A stretch of DNA of 64,000 nucleotides from Carallia brachiata. Its lineage: Eukaryota; Streptophyta; Magnoliopsida; Malpighiales; Rhizophoraceae. This document shows, piece by piece, positions 11,914 through 25,124 of the stretch; positions within the stretch are counted from its first letter, which is position 1; the number at the start of each line of letters is the position of its first letter. The stretch is taken from positions 1,261,063 through 1,325,062 of the forward strand of contig JADCRB010000077.1 of assembly GCA_021464245.1 (NCBI GenBank), written 5' to 3'. The notes beneath the pieces were generated by a model. That model saw only the letters and a program-made list of their open reading frames with translations, was not told the origin of the DNA and made no database searches. Position numbers and translations under genes: made by a program.

Positions 11914-14520
11914 ATGGCCGCTGTTGCTGCTTCTGCTGCTGCCTCAAGAAACAGAATAGACGTGTTCTGGCACGAGGGGATGCTGGAACATAACACTGGA
12001 ATGGGAGTTTTCGACACAGGAGTGGACCCGGGCTTCTTGGACGTGTTAGAAAAGCATCCAGAGAACCCTGACAGAGTCAAAAACATGGTTTCAATCCTCA
12101 AGAGAGGACCCATCTCTCCTTACATTGCCTGGCATCTTGGGAGACCTGCCCAAGTCCCTGAATTGCTCTCTTTCCATACCCAAGGTTGTTTCTTTTGCTT
12201 TCTTCCATTGTTTCGTTTCCACCCATCTCTATCTCTATCTCTGTAGAATTTAGATAGATGTGTAGATAGGAGGTTTTATGTTTGATGTGAATATGAGACT
12301 GTTTGAGAATTGGGAAGTCTTTTTGGTGAATTTTGATTGATTAAATGAGGATTGGTATTGGCAGTAATACAGCTTGGAATTGAAATGCATCACTTGCTAT
12401 TCATAAAGGGTTTGTTGCTTGCTAAAGAAAAAAAAAATGTACAGAATTCAATTGAGACAAGCAATCTTCTAAGCGATCAGTTTTCTAATATATTTTGAAA
12501 CAATTACAAGTTTTTATAGTGATTGCTGCCTTGATATGTCGTTTGGAACTTTTAATTAGTGAGGACTGGTTGGAAGTTTGTACATTGTATCTGTTAAAGG
12601 TCCTTGGAGCTTTTGTGGGCTCCATTTTCTTTGTTTCCTTGCTCAGAACAATTTTGTGATTTTGATTGTTTAAGCTGAGATTTGGATTAATAGAGGCTTT
12701 GTGATATTTGTTCGTTTGCCTGATATGCAGAATATATAAATGAACTAATTGAAGCAGATAGAGTCGGGGGAAAGATAATTTGTGATGGCACTTTTTTGAA
12801 CCCTGGCTCATGGAACGCTGCACTTCTTGCTGCTGGCACTGCACTATCAGCAATGGAGCATATTCTTGATGGAAATGGAAAATTAGCATATGCATTGGTT
12901 AGGCCTCCTGGTCACCATGCTCAACCAACACAAGCAGATGGTTACTGCTTCCTTAACAATGCTGGTCTTGCCGTTCAATTGGCCTTGGATTCAGGGTGTA
13001 GAAAAGTGGTGGTTATTGACATCGATGTTCATTATGGCAATGGAACAGCGGAGGGTTTCTATCGGTCTAATAAAGTCCTCACTGTTTCCCTCCACATGAA
13101 TCATGGTTCCTGGGGACCATCTCATCCGCAGAACGGTACTGTTGATGAGCTTGGTGAGGGAGAAGGTTTTGGCTATAATTTGAATATACCTCTGCCCAAT
13201 GGTACAGGTGACAAGGGATATGCATATGCCATGAATAAATTGGTTATCCCAGCTGTTAACGAGTTTCAGCCTGATATGATAGTTCTGGTTGTTGGCCTAG
13301 ATTCAAGTGCTGTAAGTTCTTCTATTTCGGATTGTAGATCCATATCCAATGGTGACCATTTGATGAGGTGTTGTGCTTATGCACATGCAAATTGTGGAAT
13401 ATGATTTACTTGTGATTGATTATATTTGCATTAGTTTAACAAACGTATATGTAGGACCTTTCTGTGATCATGACTTACGGAATTATAAAAACAGTCAGAA
13501 GGGAAGTTAATATGCTAATTGAATAGCAAATGTGAGATTATGATTTGGAAGCAGTTTTACCGGAGATAAGAAAACAGCTTAAATATGTTGGAGACATCAA
13601 GATTGATAATTGATGCTGGTGTTTTTTTTTCTCTTCTAGTCCAGTGGATATATGGGGAACAACTGATTGATAAAATAATATTTTCCAAAACAGAGCAAAC
13701 TTTTAAATCAATTGAAATTGGTGCTTCATTTTTAAATGGACACTTTTTCTAAATTTGCTGCAGGCTTGATTTTTTTTGAGAGCATACAACAAGAATTACT
13801 CCTAAGACTTGGGACTTCTCTTGAGTAATTTGGCCTTAAAGTAGTTTCCTATAAGGAAATATAAAAAACTTGTGTTCAGTTTCATGACTTGTAAGTTGAA
13901 GAATGGTGGTATTTTCTTGTTTCCTTTTTTGTTATAAATTTTGCCTTGTTCTCCCCAATGTTGCAGCACTTGCTGTTGGACAATTGCTATATTGTGTTTT
14001 CTTCTGTCATTTTCCCTTTCTTACACTGATCGTAGTCTTGTGATTTAGCTTACACAAAGATGCCAATTTAAGGAAAAAATGAAAAAGGAAGATGTTTTCT
14101 CATTTAGTGATGAGAACCCCTTCCGCAAAGAAAAAAAAAGGGAAAAAATTAGGTGATGAATACTGTCGTGAATGTGGAATTGCTTATTGTTAGAGAGTAA
14201 CTTCATTCCTGTTTCAGTTTGATCCAAATGGAAGGCAATGCTTGACAATGAGTGGTTATCGAGATCTTGGGCAGATGGTTCGTAAGCTGGCTGATAGACA
14301 CAGTGGTGGACGCCTTCTTATTGTTCAAGAAGGCGGATATCAGATTACATACTCAGCTTACTGTCTTCATGCAACACTTGAAGGTGTACTCTCCCTTCCT
14401 CAACCACTTTTATCTGACAGTCTCTCTTGTTACCCAGAGGATAAAGATTTGGCTGTAAAAGTGGTCGAATCCATCAAAAAGTACCAAGTAGACAACGTTC
14501 CACTTCTTAAAGGAGCCTGA
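11914..14520 (+). CDS. HDA8: Histone deacetylase, HDA8 type (RPD3/HDA1 superfamily), three exons
   Basis: Exons 11914-12184, 12731-13311 and 14218-14520 join in frame (phases 1 and 0) to 1155 nt, 384 aa. The start is the ATG beginning MAAVAASAAASRN; a TTG 18 nt upstream is in frame but not a plant start. Just after it comes a segment strongly recalling Arabidopsis HDA8 (GMGVFDTGVDPGFLDVLEKH, then DRVKNMVSILKRGPI). Zn-dependent deacetylase motifs are present: RPPGHH (about 147-152), the metal-binding DIDVHYGNG (about 186-194), GLDSSAFDP spanning the exon 2/3 junction (about 278-286) and EGGY (about 320-323). The enzyme removes acetyl groups from lysines of histones or other proteins. Length matches the Arabidopsis protein (about 377 aa). 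Intron 2 is 906 nt. No break is seen; the gene appears functional. Confidence 0.95.
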
Positions 14521-17500
14521 TTAGGAGGTATTGCAAGTTCATTTTGCTAAATGATTTGTTTCCTAGATGAAGTTTTGGTAGTTTCTCACTTCGATTATGC
14601 TAAGTGTGAATGTTATGCCTGTTGGAGCTTGAACCATAGTGCTCAGCAAGACTCACACCTAGACAATGCTCCCAGCAGCTGCTTCTCTTGGGATTTCACA
14701 TTCTATTATCTTTCTTCTTTTATTTTTTGGGTAAAAATAGTTTGTAGGCCAGCCAATGATGTGTCAGCCAACAGACATAGTTTATTGTACGAGAATGTTA
14801 TTTCAAAGATGCAGAAAATTCTGAAAAGTATAAAAAATAAATTTTGCAGAAATTGCGATATGTTGGTAGTATGACTGATGGAGTATATAAGAACTATGCG
14901 TATTGAGTGAGGCGAGATTATACACTAATATGCACTGCAAGGTATGTTACGATGTGAGATGAAATTGGCCATGGGCATCGTGCCATCAATGGTTTCATAT
15001 TAAGAGTTGCATATCATTGTTTATTTATTAATTTAGTTTTACCTATAACTGCATTCTAACATCCTTTTATATGCTTGAAGTTGTCCACGTCAATATCAGG
15101 TTTCTCAGCTTTATTGCGGAGATCACTTCATTGTTGTTTTTTTTTTTTCTTTGCTTTTCTCATATTTATACCATTGACAATCTCAAAATCATGGTTTCAC
15201 CTTAAATAATTGCTGTATCTTCGCATTTTCTTGGGATTTTATGCATGCTTTCACAATTCAAACTCATGCATATACAAAATATTTATGGCATGACTTTACA
15301 GTGATTGTCATCATTTTTCATGTTTAGGTGATGATAATCTCGTCTATGGCAATCTTGATGCAGTTAGATGGGTGATATTAATATCGGTGGAGTTCTATTA
15401 GAGAATGGCACTTTCCATGGCTTCAAGAGGAGCATGTGGAAGATATTTCATGATCTTGCAAAATAGATCTGGCCATCATCAACACAAATAATCTTTATTT
15501 CAGGAAATGTTTGTTACTGAAGATATTAATAAGATTCTGAACTATATGATGAGATGTTAAAAGTTTTGGATCTATATCCTTTCTCACACTATGAATTTCT
15601 ATTAATTTGATGCATCTCTGACAATTTGTGTTTTGCTGATTTAAATTGCATGCTTTTCCAATCTCTAGTCATATTAGTTTATAATAAAAAGCAAGTCATC
15701 CAATTCTCATTATTAGCTATCTGCAAATGAATAGCAGCTGGGGAGCTATGCAAGCATACTGTGACTGCAAAAATTTTATAGGTTTACATTGTTTTGGGCT
15801 TTTCATGAATATGATATAAATTTGTTTGGAAGAAGACTGAAACCTATGCAAAAGTTATGCAAGCATAACCATTCAAGAAATGTGATGGTAAATGATTTAG
15901 CTTCATGCTTTAGGAAACATCTAGTAGATGAAAACTGAAAAGTAAGCAAAATTGACAGCCAATGTTGAAGAAAGAAGATGGTTATGGGTTCACCTTCGTG
16001 CTTTTGAGTTTTGAGCATCATCATTGCACAGTACATGCCTTCTTATGGTATTGGTAATTATATTTAGAGTGGAAATGGATAGGATTTCAATGCTGAACCA
16101 ACGAAGATCAACAGTTTGTTACAATCGCCGTGTCACTTTCTCCCTTTTTTCGTCTCAAACCAGTTTGATGTGTGCAGGTTGTTTTGATCCTGTCTGTATT
16201 GTGCATGCATATTTACTGTCAATTGAAGAGTTGAATTATGAAGTTGGGAAACTAGCATAATCCCTGATTGTTATTTCTATGCCTAGACTAACATCATTTA
16301 CTTTGTAGAGCAGCCTAGCAATACAATGGAAACATTTTCATTTTGCGGTTCAGGCGTGAAGCAGAATTCATAATTTTGCTTAGATTCGGTTTCATGTACA
16401 TCTGTCGAATACTTTGATTGTGGCTTGTTGTCTTCTTTAAATCCTCCATTTTCGTTTGCTGGGTGTTGTTTTGTCTAAAAGAAACTTTTCACTTTTCAAG
16501 CAACTTGATGCTGGTGATCATAACATATAAATCACAGCTTTCTGGACTGTGCAAAGCAGGTAGAGATTTTTATTGAGCTCATGCAGCTGGCTGGCTGGTC
16601 CAGGCAACAAAATGATCCCATTTATTGGAGCACATGAAAGCTGGGAATGGTCCCAACCATCTGAGGAATGGATGAATTATGTGATGTCAAGCATTGTCGA
16701 TGTATAAAGTACATATTGTTTATTGCAATAACAAAATTACATGATTACACTTAAATAATAATGCAGTGTTATTTAATAGTATTTGACTATTTATCTAATT
16801 TTTTATTTTTAATAAATTAAACTATTTAATAGTTTATATCATTTTGTTATTCTTTGAAGTCACTCTTGTTAAGTCGAAAAGTTTTTCTGCTATTGCAAAC
16901 ATGTGAGTAGATCAAATACCGGCAAAAATGTGTGAAAACATAATAATGGATGGCCCTACATCCCAGCTAACTAGAATGCAGCATGAATTGAGATAGTGTG
17001 TCTCGGATTTCATTTATTGGACTGACAAGCTTGTACATTTTTAAAATGTAGATAAGAATTTTGACCAATCCAAGTGTGGAGAAATGGGAGTCGTCAAGAG
17101 ATGAACCCTGAGGGACTGCCCACGTTGTTGATTAAGGTTCAAATTCTGAGGTCAATTTGAGATATATGACATTATCAGGACACTCTGGTATATAAATCAT
17201 ATATCTCCAATACGTTGCAAAAAACAAAAAAGGTGTCAGAATTTAACTTTTCAAGTTGAAGTGATAATTTAGTGAAAATTTAATATACTTTCTCATTTGT
17301 AATTTGAGTGGAGTCTTACTAACGGTACATTTTGTCTGTAAAAATTTGTGTCTCTCGATTTCAGCGCATAAGAGTGATGACCTACATATTATCTACATAT
17401 TATTGATGTATTAAAAAAAAAAGTTTCCAACTTTTAAAAGCAAATCAATGTGGGCTATCTATCAAACACCGTTAATAAATATCTAAGCAAAAAATGAGAC

Positions 17501-18080
17501 CCACGTTTTGCTAGCTTGATCCTCCATCGTCTTTCTCATCTCCCCACTCCATCATTCCCATTCCCTGTTCTCTCGATCACATTTTTGCTTTCGGAGGAAC
17601 TAAGGGATGTTTGTCAAGAGCGTTTGACGAATGAACGAATTAAGAGTTAATGACCCAAAGTCACAAAATCCATATAATTCGTGTATCAACCATGTATTTA
17701 TCCTACCAGGGAGCTTGCCCACCGCTATGCTTGGCTTGTGGAATGGGGCAATTTAAACATGTGTCTTAATTCACGCTCAGATTAGGAAAATCTAAGAGAA
17801 TTAAGACCCTAGGTCTCAGCCAAAATTTCAAACCGAGAATTGAGCAAATCCCTTGACCTAAGAGCTACTTTTTTGAATTGATTATAAAGCACTGTTACAT
17901 AAGCGCAGAAATAGGAGGACACGACCACAAACAAAGTCATCTTGGTGTACATTTTTTATAATGTTATTGCACATAAATCTTAGTAATATATATACGGTAG
18001 GCAAAAAAACAAAATCGAAACTTATAAAATTTACAGTTAAAATTAATGTATAATAGACTTATCAACAATATGTATAGAAA
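14521..18080. other. HDA8-like 3' UTR, then intergenic
   Basis: The first several hundred bases presumably include the 3' UTR. Beyond that I see AT-rich sequence without a recognisable coding exon, RNA gene or bounded transposon. Open frames at 14551-14874 and 16024-16260 show no family features. Confidence 0.4.
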
Positions 18081-18340
18081 ATAACTTAGTATTTCGTTGT
18101 GTCTACACCCCCGTCCGCATAACTTTGTTGTACTGAAAATTAAGAAACGTACCATTATTTGTAACATTTAAAGGGATGCATGTTGATAGAAAACACACGA
18201 AACATACAAAATAACTTAGTATCTATTTGTGTCTACACCCCCGTCCGCATAACTTCGTTGTATTGAAAATTAAGCAACGTACCATTATTTGTAACATTTA
18301 AAGGGATGCATGTTGATAAAAAACAAATGAAACATGATAC
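18081..18340. repeat. 130-bp tandem direct duplication
   Basis: Two adjacent copies with a period of exactly 130 bp: 18081-18210 and 18211-18340. Both start ATAACTTAGTAT and share GTCTACACCCCCGTCCGCAT and TTTAAAGGGATGCATGTTGAT with only scattered substitutions. No coding sense on either strand. The high identity suggests a fairly recent local duplication. Confidence 0.9.
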
Positions 18341-18980
18341 TAAAATAATTTTTTTTACTTTTCAACTTCAGCGAGCATTCTTCCATTGAACTTTACCATG
18401 ACACATGCGTAAGCGAGGTCAAGTAGCTTTTGACGTACACTTTTTTTTATTTACTAAGAAGTTTATTCGGCTATAAACTATACAATGAGATAAATCTTAT
18501 ATTTCTTCATGAATCCAAGAATTACACCCTCAGTATTAAAATAAAAGGTTAAATTTTAATAATTGAAATATCTCTGAAGGACATAATAATCAATAAACTT
18601 AATATGTATAATAGTAATTACTTGTGTGGTCTAAGCTTCTTTATGGCTTCGATATAATGCTTCCTCCATTTGACTACTGATGCAGTAAATAAGTGGCTGG
18701 AGAATCTCAGCAGTTGATTGTCTCCTAGTGGTAGTTAGTTGCCTACCACTCCCAGTCCCTCAATTTGGAGTCTGCCCACTTTCATATGTTTGTTCTTTGT
18801 TTAGACAAAACAAGAACTTTAATATACACGATGAAAACTGGAAATTTTTAACTTGTAACCCAAAGCATGAAAAAATAGATTAAAAAAATAAAGGTCAATG
18901 AAATGAGGTGGAGATAAATTTTCAATCAAGTATATGTGGATTCGCTTAACGAGATATATAGTTAATATAACAGCATTAAA
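18341..18980. other. Intergenic, nothing recognised
   Basis: AT-rich sequence without coding similarity or clear repeat boundaries. Confidence 0.4.
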
Positions 18981-18984
18981 ACCT

Positions 18985-19770
18985 AGAAAGGAAATTTGGA
19001 CAGAAAAGAAATTTGCGTAGCATTAAAACTCAGTATATGTACATGAATGGTCAACCCAAAGAGCCACACCAACATTATAAGAGAAAAGAAATAGGATATC
19101 CTGATATACACAACCCAACCCACCTCAGCAGTACAACAGCAACCACGCAAGCTAAAAGAAGCCTGGGCCAAGGCTCATAACCTAGGAAAGAGAAAGGCCT
19201 AAAGCCCAATCGAAAAGGCTATAGAAGTTTCCAGTCCCAATACTGCACACGGCAGTAAAACCCCTAAACACTGAGGAAGGCATAAAGCCCTGAAGTGCCA
19301 ACAGTGGTGTAGTCTCTAGGAACGCTAAAGTTGCATCCAAAGGGCACAGAAAGAAACTAAAGCCGTAGAGCATGGGCAAACCAACTGGAAGGAGGCCAAA
19401 ACAAAAGCGGTGACTGGAAGCTCGACGAAGATGGATGCAGAACTCAATCGAAAACAACTCCAACCAGTAAACAGGAGCCCAACAACCAAATAACCTCCCC
19501 TCCTCACTTTCCCACCCACCGGAGAGAAGGGAGAGAGGCGGGAGAGACAAACTAACAACTCCGAAGTCAGAACCAAGTAGCAACGCCGAGGAAGGACCCA
19601 ACAGAGATCGCAGACTGCAGGAACCAAAAATGACCAGAACTAGAGTCCACGATGAGCACAAAGCCTACAAGGAGATACAAACGCAACAAGAAGCGACGGA
19701 AGCCGATGGAAACCTCTCAGTGCACGGTAGCACCCACTGAAGCATGATAGAGGCAACTGCGGCTCATAAA
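18985..19770 (-). mobile_element. Possible LINE-derived block, minus strand
   Basis: A sharply GC-richer block in AT-rich DNA. Read on the minus strand it has the same GT/CT-rich character as the LINE-like tails at 6.6 and 34.3 kb. No poly-A tail or target duplication can be shown, and the long minus frame 19182-19661 has no recognisable domain, so it may be another repeat type. Confidence 0.3.
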
Positions 19771-20551
19771 GAGAAATTTATAAAACAAAGAACAATAAAT
19801 TTTCTAATTAATTAACTCTACTCAAACTCAAAATTTTTACTCAAACTCAAAACTTTTGAACATTAATATAAAAACCTATTCTAAAAGCTTGTCCAAAATA
19901 AAATTATTCTAAGATTGAAAAACACTGTTCTTTTTGTAAAATCCAAGCTGCGGACCTCCTCATAATTAACAAAGGATAAAAAAATCAAATACAATTGTTG
20001 CTTTCACGATGGTGACAAAGGAAGACGATTCCCTTCCCAGTGGGAATGGCAACAAAAAAGGGTCACGTGTATTGAGTACGGTGTTTTGTCAATTGGATTA
20101 GTTGCCAGATGACGAAATACCAGTCATGGCGAAATTGTTGGCTTTTCTGCACTCATATTTGGTTGAAGAGCCTAACAATACAAAAAGAGCAATTAGACAC
20201 TACATTGCACCCAAAAAAAAATAAATAATAATAATAAAAAGACAGTACGGTAATTTTTCTGTATTCAGTTTCATATATGTACGAACCAAAGTGAAATGTC
20301 ATTAATTTATATTTTTTATTATTAACATGTTACTATATAAAAATTGCTACTTAATTTTTTTGTAGTTAAGCTTATAAACTTTAATTCTACAGTTTGTATC
20401 TTTATTTCCAATAAAAAAAAAGAGTAAGGTAGGAAAATAGATTTGGACAGCTCCGTGTGATTTTTTATTTTAGTGTTCTTTCAACTGTTTTCATACTATA
20501 ATTTCTTATTTTTCCGCTTATAACATAAAAGTTTTGATACTTTTTATATTT

Positions 20552-21591
20552 AGGGGCCGTTTGGTTTGTATGATGGAATCAGAATCGGAATTGGAATTGG
20601 AATTAAATGAAATCGGAATCGGAATGACTAAAATTATAATGTGTTTGGTTTATTCCGAAATCAGAATCGAGTTTCCTTATTGTTGTTTGGTTTAGTAAGA
20701 AATTAAAATCAAAATTATTTTCTTAAATTATTTAAATAATCTAAAATCAAAAAATTATTAACATTAAATTAAAAAGTATAAAATACAAAAAATATTATAA
20801 TGTAATTTCAAATTAAAATATATTAAATTACCATAAAAATAAAATTAAAAATTATAATAAAAACTAATAATAATAATAATAATATACTTCACAATGATAA
20901 CCATAAATAGAAAATCCAAAAAGAAAATCTTAACATAAAATTTTATTGTTATTATAATAATAATCATTTGTTAATTTATAATTTAAATATTTTTTAAATT
21001 TAAATTTTTTCCAATTATAATACTATGACATATTATCATTAACAAGTAGTAATGGTAATGACAATAATAACAATAACAATAAAAATGATATTTGTTATTA
21101 TTATTATCATTATTATTATTATTATTATTATTAATATTATTATGAAAATAATATTTTAGATATTATAAAATAATTTATTAATAATAAATAATTAATTATT
21201 TTAACTATAAAATTATATAGTATTTACAATTTAATATTATCTTAAGTTTTGAAATATTTAATTTTTATTATAATATAAAAACATATTATTATTATTATTA
21301 TTACTATTATTATTAATTTATGAATAAATAAAATAAAAAAAAGAATATAATAACAATATAAAAATAAAAATATGGGAAAGTGGAGAAATTTAAAGAGTTA
21401 GAGGTAGTTAAAAGGGGAATGAGAATGATTGATATAATAAATTTGGGAATTATGATTCCCTTAAAATGAGGAATTTCATTCTCTTTTTTAAAGAAATGAG
21501 AATTCATTTTTTATAAAACAAATAATAAGAATAAGAATTAAGTAGTTGATTCTCATTTCCACATTTTTTTTTTTTTAAACAAACACCTCCT
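20552..21591. mobile_element. Possible long MITE with GGGGCCGTTTGGTTT-like ends
   Basis: Left end AGGGGCCGTTTGGTTT and right end whose complement reads AGGAGGTGTTTGTTTA: an imperfect inverted pair typical of plant hAT/PIF-type MITEs. The interior (~1 kb) is extremely AT-rich, with ATT repeats and no coding capacity, and the two arms share AGAAT/GAATT-type words (GGAATTGGAATT at the left, AAGAATTAAG at the right). No clear target duplication is visible. Confidence 0.5.
21093..21143. repeat. ATT microsatellite
   Basis: Interrupted run of TTA/ATT trinucleotides inside the AT-rich element above; a second short run lies at 21284-21314. Confidence 0.85.
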
Positions 21592-23945
21592 CAAATTGTT
21601 CGTGGTCAGTTATGAATCTTTTTCCAATAAATTAATGTTTAGGAGGATATAACGAGCAACTTGATTATTACGGAATATATGTGATATTAGCACAAGGAGA
21701 TGCTTTTACTATCAGTTATATGGTAATATGGTATGATACAAAATTGTTAAGAGCTTTTAGTTCTAACTAGGAGTGACATTCAGGCGTGTTAGGTCAGATT
21801 TCGAATATCAAGTTCATTGGACTTAAGTTATCGAGTTTCGAGTTCATGGAATTCAACATACATTGAATTTTTTATTAACCGAAATTTGAATTTATCAAGT
21901 TTTGGGTAAATTAAATAGCAAAATATTAGGTTGTAACATTTATTTAGTAATAAATTAATAATAAAGTGATACAGACTGTTAGATTATTAAAATTAAAAAA
22001 AATACATAAATTGTTAGATATTATTGGATAAATTATATGATTACTTTATTACTACTTATTTATCAAATTTTACATTTATTTAGTTTCAGGCATCTTACCT
22101 TTTGAGTTGAAATTTTAAATTAATAAGATTTGAGTTGACCGAGTTTCATATCATTTTGATTTTGATTTATTCAAGTTTTAAATAGTCTAATCTCGAGCAT
22201 TTTCAATCAGTACAAAATGGGTCTACTTAGATTTTGTGCAAATTAACTCAAGTTGTATGGGTCATGCCAATTTTTGTAGCCTTCAATTCTATCTAACAAA
22301 GCTCAAAATTTAGTATCGAAAAACCAAAAAAATAAAATATAAAAATGCTTGCAAAAGCGACAAACAAATCACGAGTCAATAAGACAGTAAAGGAATTATA
22401 ACCATCCTTATATTATTCAAAACTTTCATTTCTAGCAAGCATCTTCGCAATCATGAAAAGATGAATCATCTTTGAAAATCTTGGTGGGAGCACACTCTGT
22501 TGGACTTCACGCATTATAGAGTTGCTTAGGATTCCAAATCACAGTTCCTAAATATTGCTCATGCATCATACAAAATCATTTATCCCTATTCATTACTCAT
22601 GTAGGAAAGGAAGAAAAGGATTAGAGAGAACTCTATAGATTGGAATTGTTTGGACAATGGGCCAATAGTTTCTGTGTATCTCTTTCCACTAGATTACAAA
22701 AAAGAGGTTCACTTGTCATAATCAATCTGGCGTAATATTGTCTGCTTCTTAAGTCCTAGGATGTGACCTCCTTCAGGGAGGACCACTTGCGTAAGCGTAT
22801 CTTTTGGTCACATGTATGATGATCTTAAATTAGATAAATATTAGAATATGTCCTGTCTTATAAAAATTTAATAGTAACGTAACGAGTGTAATACAATAAG
22901 CATAAATTATATGACTTAATCTTATAAAAAAATTATTAAATTTTTAAAAAATTAAATAGTATATAAATTATTAGATGAAATACATGCTTCCTACAGTATT
23001 TTATGTAATTAAGTACTTTTTCTTTTGTTTGATGTCAAATTTTTGCACCTGTTTGGGACCATTTTTTAATAATTTTCCCAACAATTAATTTAATAGAAAA
23101 ATAAATTTGTTATTTTGGCAAGGTGCTGTCGCAAATTTTATGAAGGTAAGTGACTCTGTAATTTGATGCCGGAGAATGGGAATAACAAACATTGGTTTAT
23201 ATCTCCGGGGATTTAATTTCAAAATAAATCAGGATGTGTTAGTATTGTGAGGAGGAGATAATGTATGTTATGTGTTTGCACATTATCAGAAAATCAAACA
23301 TACTGTCATTTGCTTCTAGGGCAATTAGTTGGAACGTTCTAATGAAAATTTTTTATTTTGTATTTGAAATTTAATGACTGTATTATCTTTTTATGACTTT
23401 TCAACCTTTTTTGTAACCTAAAAAAAAAAAAAACAGAGTTACCTTACAAGGATAGAGCAGCAAGCACAATATACATTGTAAACCAAACATAGTAGAATTA
23501 ACGTTTGATATATTAGTGTTGAGTCTAATATTTCATTGAAAATCTTAACTGTCATCTTCAATTGTTTATTTATTTTCCTAGCATTCTTTAGTTGCTTATT
23601 ATTTTGTTTTTAATCCTTCGGTCATTAAAAAAAAAAAAATCTCAACAGTCACGATTTTCGAGTTAAAAAAAGGGAAAGGCACAATCTAATTAAGAGTTAA
23701 TCGTGTCACTTAATTGTTGTTCATTGACAAATGATGATTTCTTAATCCTCCATAATTAATTGTCATAAATTTGTATTTATTTCAGTTTAATCCTCACGTC
23801 ATTATTGGTCTAACATATCCCCGAAAGAAACCAACGAACCACGGCCAAACATGGTAAAGAAATTCTCCTCGTCTTTTTTTTTTTTTTAAGCAAAGGAACA
23901 TATATTGCATTAGTCTACTTGTCTTTTATTATTATTATTATTTTA
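21592..23945. other. Intergenic, no gene seen
   Basis: AT-rich, with poly-A runs near 23420 and 23627. A segment near 22380-22800 is less AT-rich but shows no domain on either strand. Likely old repeat debris. Confidence 0.4.
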
Positions 23946-23948
23946 ACT

Positions 23949-24238
23949 AAGGGTGTGTTTGTTTGGCTGAAAATATTTTACAAGGAAAAATTTTCCTTAT
24001 TTTTTGGCGTTTGTTTGATGTAAAATATTTTACAACGGAAAATTTGACAAAAATTTGAGGAAAATTTTGAGATTTTTAAGAAAAATAACTTCTCTTTTTA
24101 CTGAGTTGGTGTTATTTTTCAAGAAAAATATAAAGTGTACTATAAGTAAGTGACAAGAAAAAATTATTATTTTTACTGTAAATATTTTTTTCTACAAATA
24201 TTTTACAGAAATAAATTATTTTAAGCAAACAAACAAAT
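23949..24238. mobile_element. Short MITE-like element with GTTTGTTTG ends
   Basis: The left end GTGTGTTTGTTTGGCTGAAAA has an imperfect complement at the right end (TTTTAAGCAAACAAACAAAT). The ~290-bp interior repeats AAAATATTTTACA words on both arms (hairpin-like). No coding capacity; the target duplication is not resolved. Confidence 0.55.
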
Positions 24239-24464
24239 TTAAAGGAAAAATATATTGCATTAGTAAAGGCAAAACCATTTATAGAGAGGAACCAACCCAT
24301 AGAAAAGTCCACACACAAATACAAAAACCAAAACTTTTGGGAGCCCTTGAAAATGTCTCGATTTTTATTCTGATGTGTTTGAAAAGTATAATTAATTGTC
24401 AATTTTTTGTAATTATCATGATAAAAAAAAATAATAAGATATAAAGTGATAGTTTATATTTCAA

Positions 24465-25080
24465 TTTTTTATTTTTTTTTATCAATAAAATTACAATAAT
24501 TTAATAATTAATTACTCTTTGTAAACATATCAAAACAAATTCAAGGACAAAATCTCTCAGGCTCTCAAACCAAACCCATACAAAAATAAGTAGCCAAGCC
24601 ACACCATCCAATAAGGCACAACCCACACCAAATACAAGTCTAACCAAAGGCTCAAGAGCACCGAAGTGGCTTAATGAAAGTCCAGATCTAGATCCAAAGC
24701 TCAGGTAAGAATCAAGCCCGCCGGGAAAGAAATGGGGTAGTAGGGATTAATGGATTCTAGTCCTATTCGGATCAGTCCAGATTAATCAATTCAATGATCA
24801 AATATTAGATAGATTAAACAAAAAAAATACCTTGGACCCAAGATGATGGCTCCATTAGCGGCAAAGCCCTGGCCTCCAGCCAGGTGCTGGCCGAACACGC
24901 CCAAGCACGAAAACAAGGCGCAGAAACTGAAGAAATGTTGTCGAGTCAGAAAGCCAATTGAGGAAGGCCAAACAAAAAGTAGCGGCCAACGACCTAGCGA
25001 GCGGCAAGAAAGTCACAAGCGGAGGGCTGTACAAGGGGACCCTCATACCCTCATACCCAAGTGGAAAGTCTCCTTGTCTT
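24465..25080 (-). mobile_element. Possible LINE-like 3' end, minus strand
   Basis: On the minus strand, moderately GC-rich sequence runs into TTTATTGATAAAAAAAAAT (poly-A-like tail near 24485-24465), resembling the end of a non-LTR element. The 5' limit is not visible. The frames 24843-25121 (+) and 24855-25124 (-) overlap each other and show no domain. Confidence 0.35.
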
Positions 25081-25124
25081 TCTTCCACATTAACAATTTC
25101 AAATTTGGTATAAAATCTTAGCAA

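Noticed and set aside
19182..19661. 159-codon minus-strand frame
   Set aside because: No recognisable motif, leucine/serine-rich translation of a repeat-like GC-rich block; a second frame overlaps it.
21770..22290. Possible transposon with AGGAGTGACATTCAGG start
   Set aside because: No matching inverted end or target duplication could be found.
24843..25124. Opposing frames on both strands
   Set aside because: Both are open over the same GC-rich patch with no family features; treated as repeat-derived.
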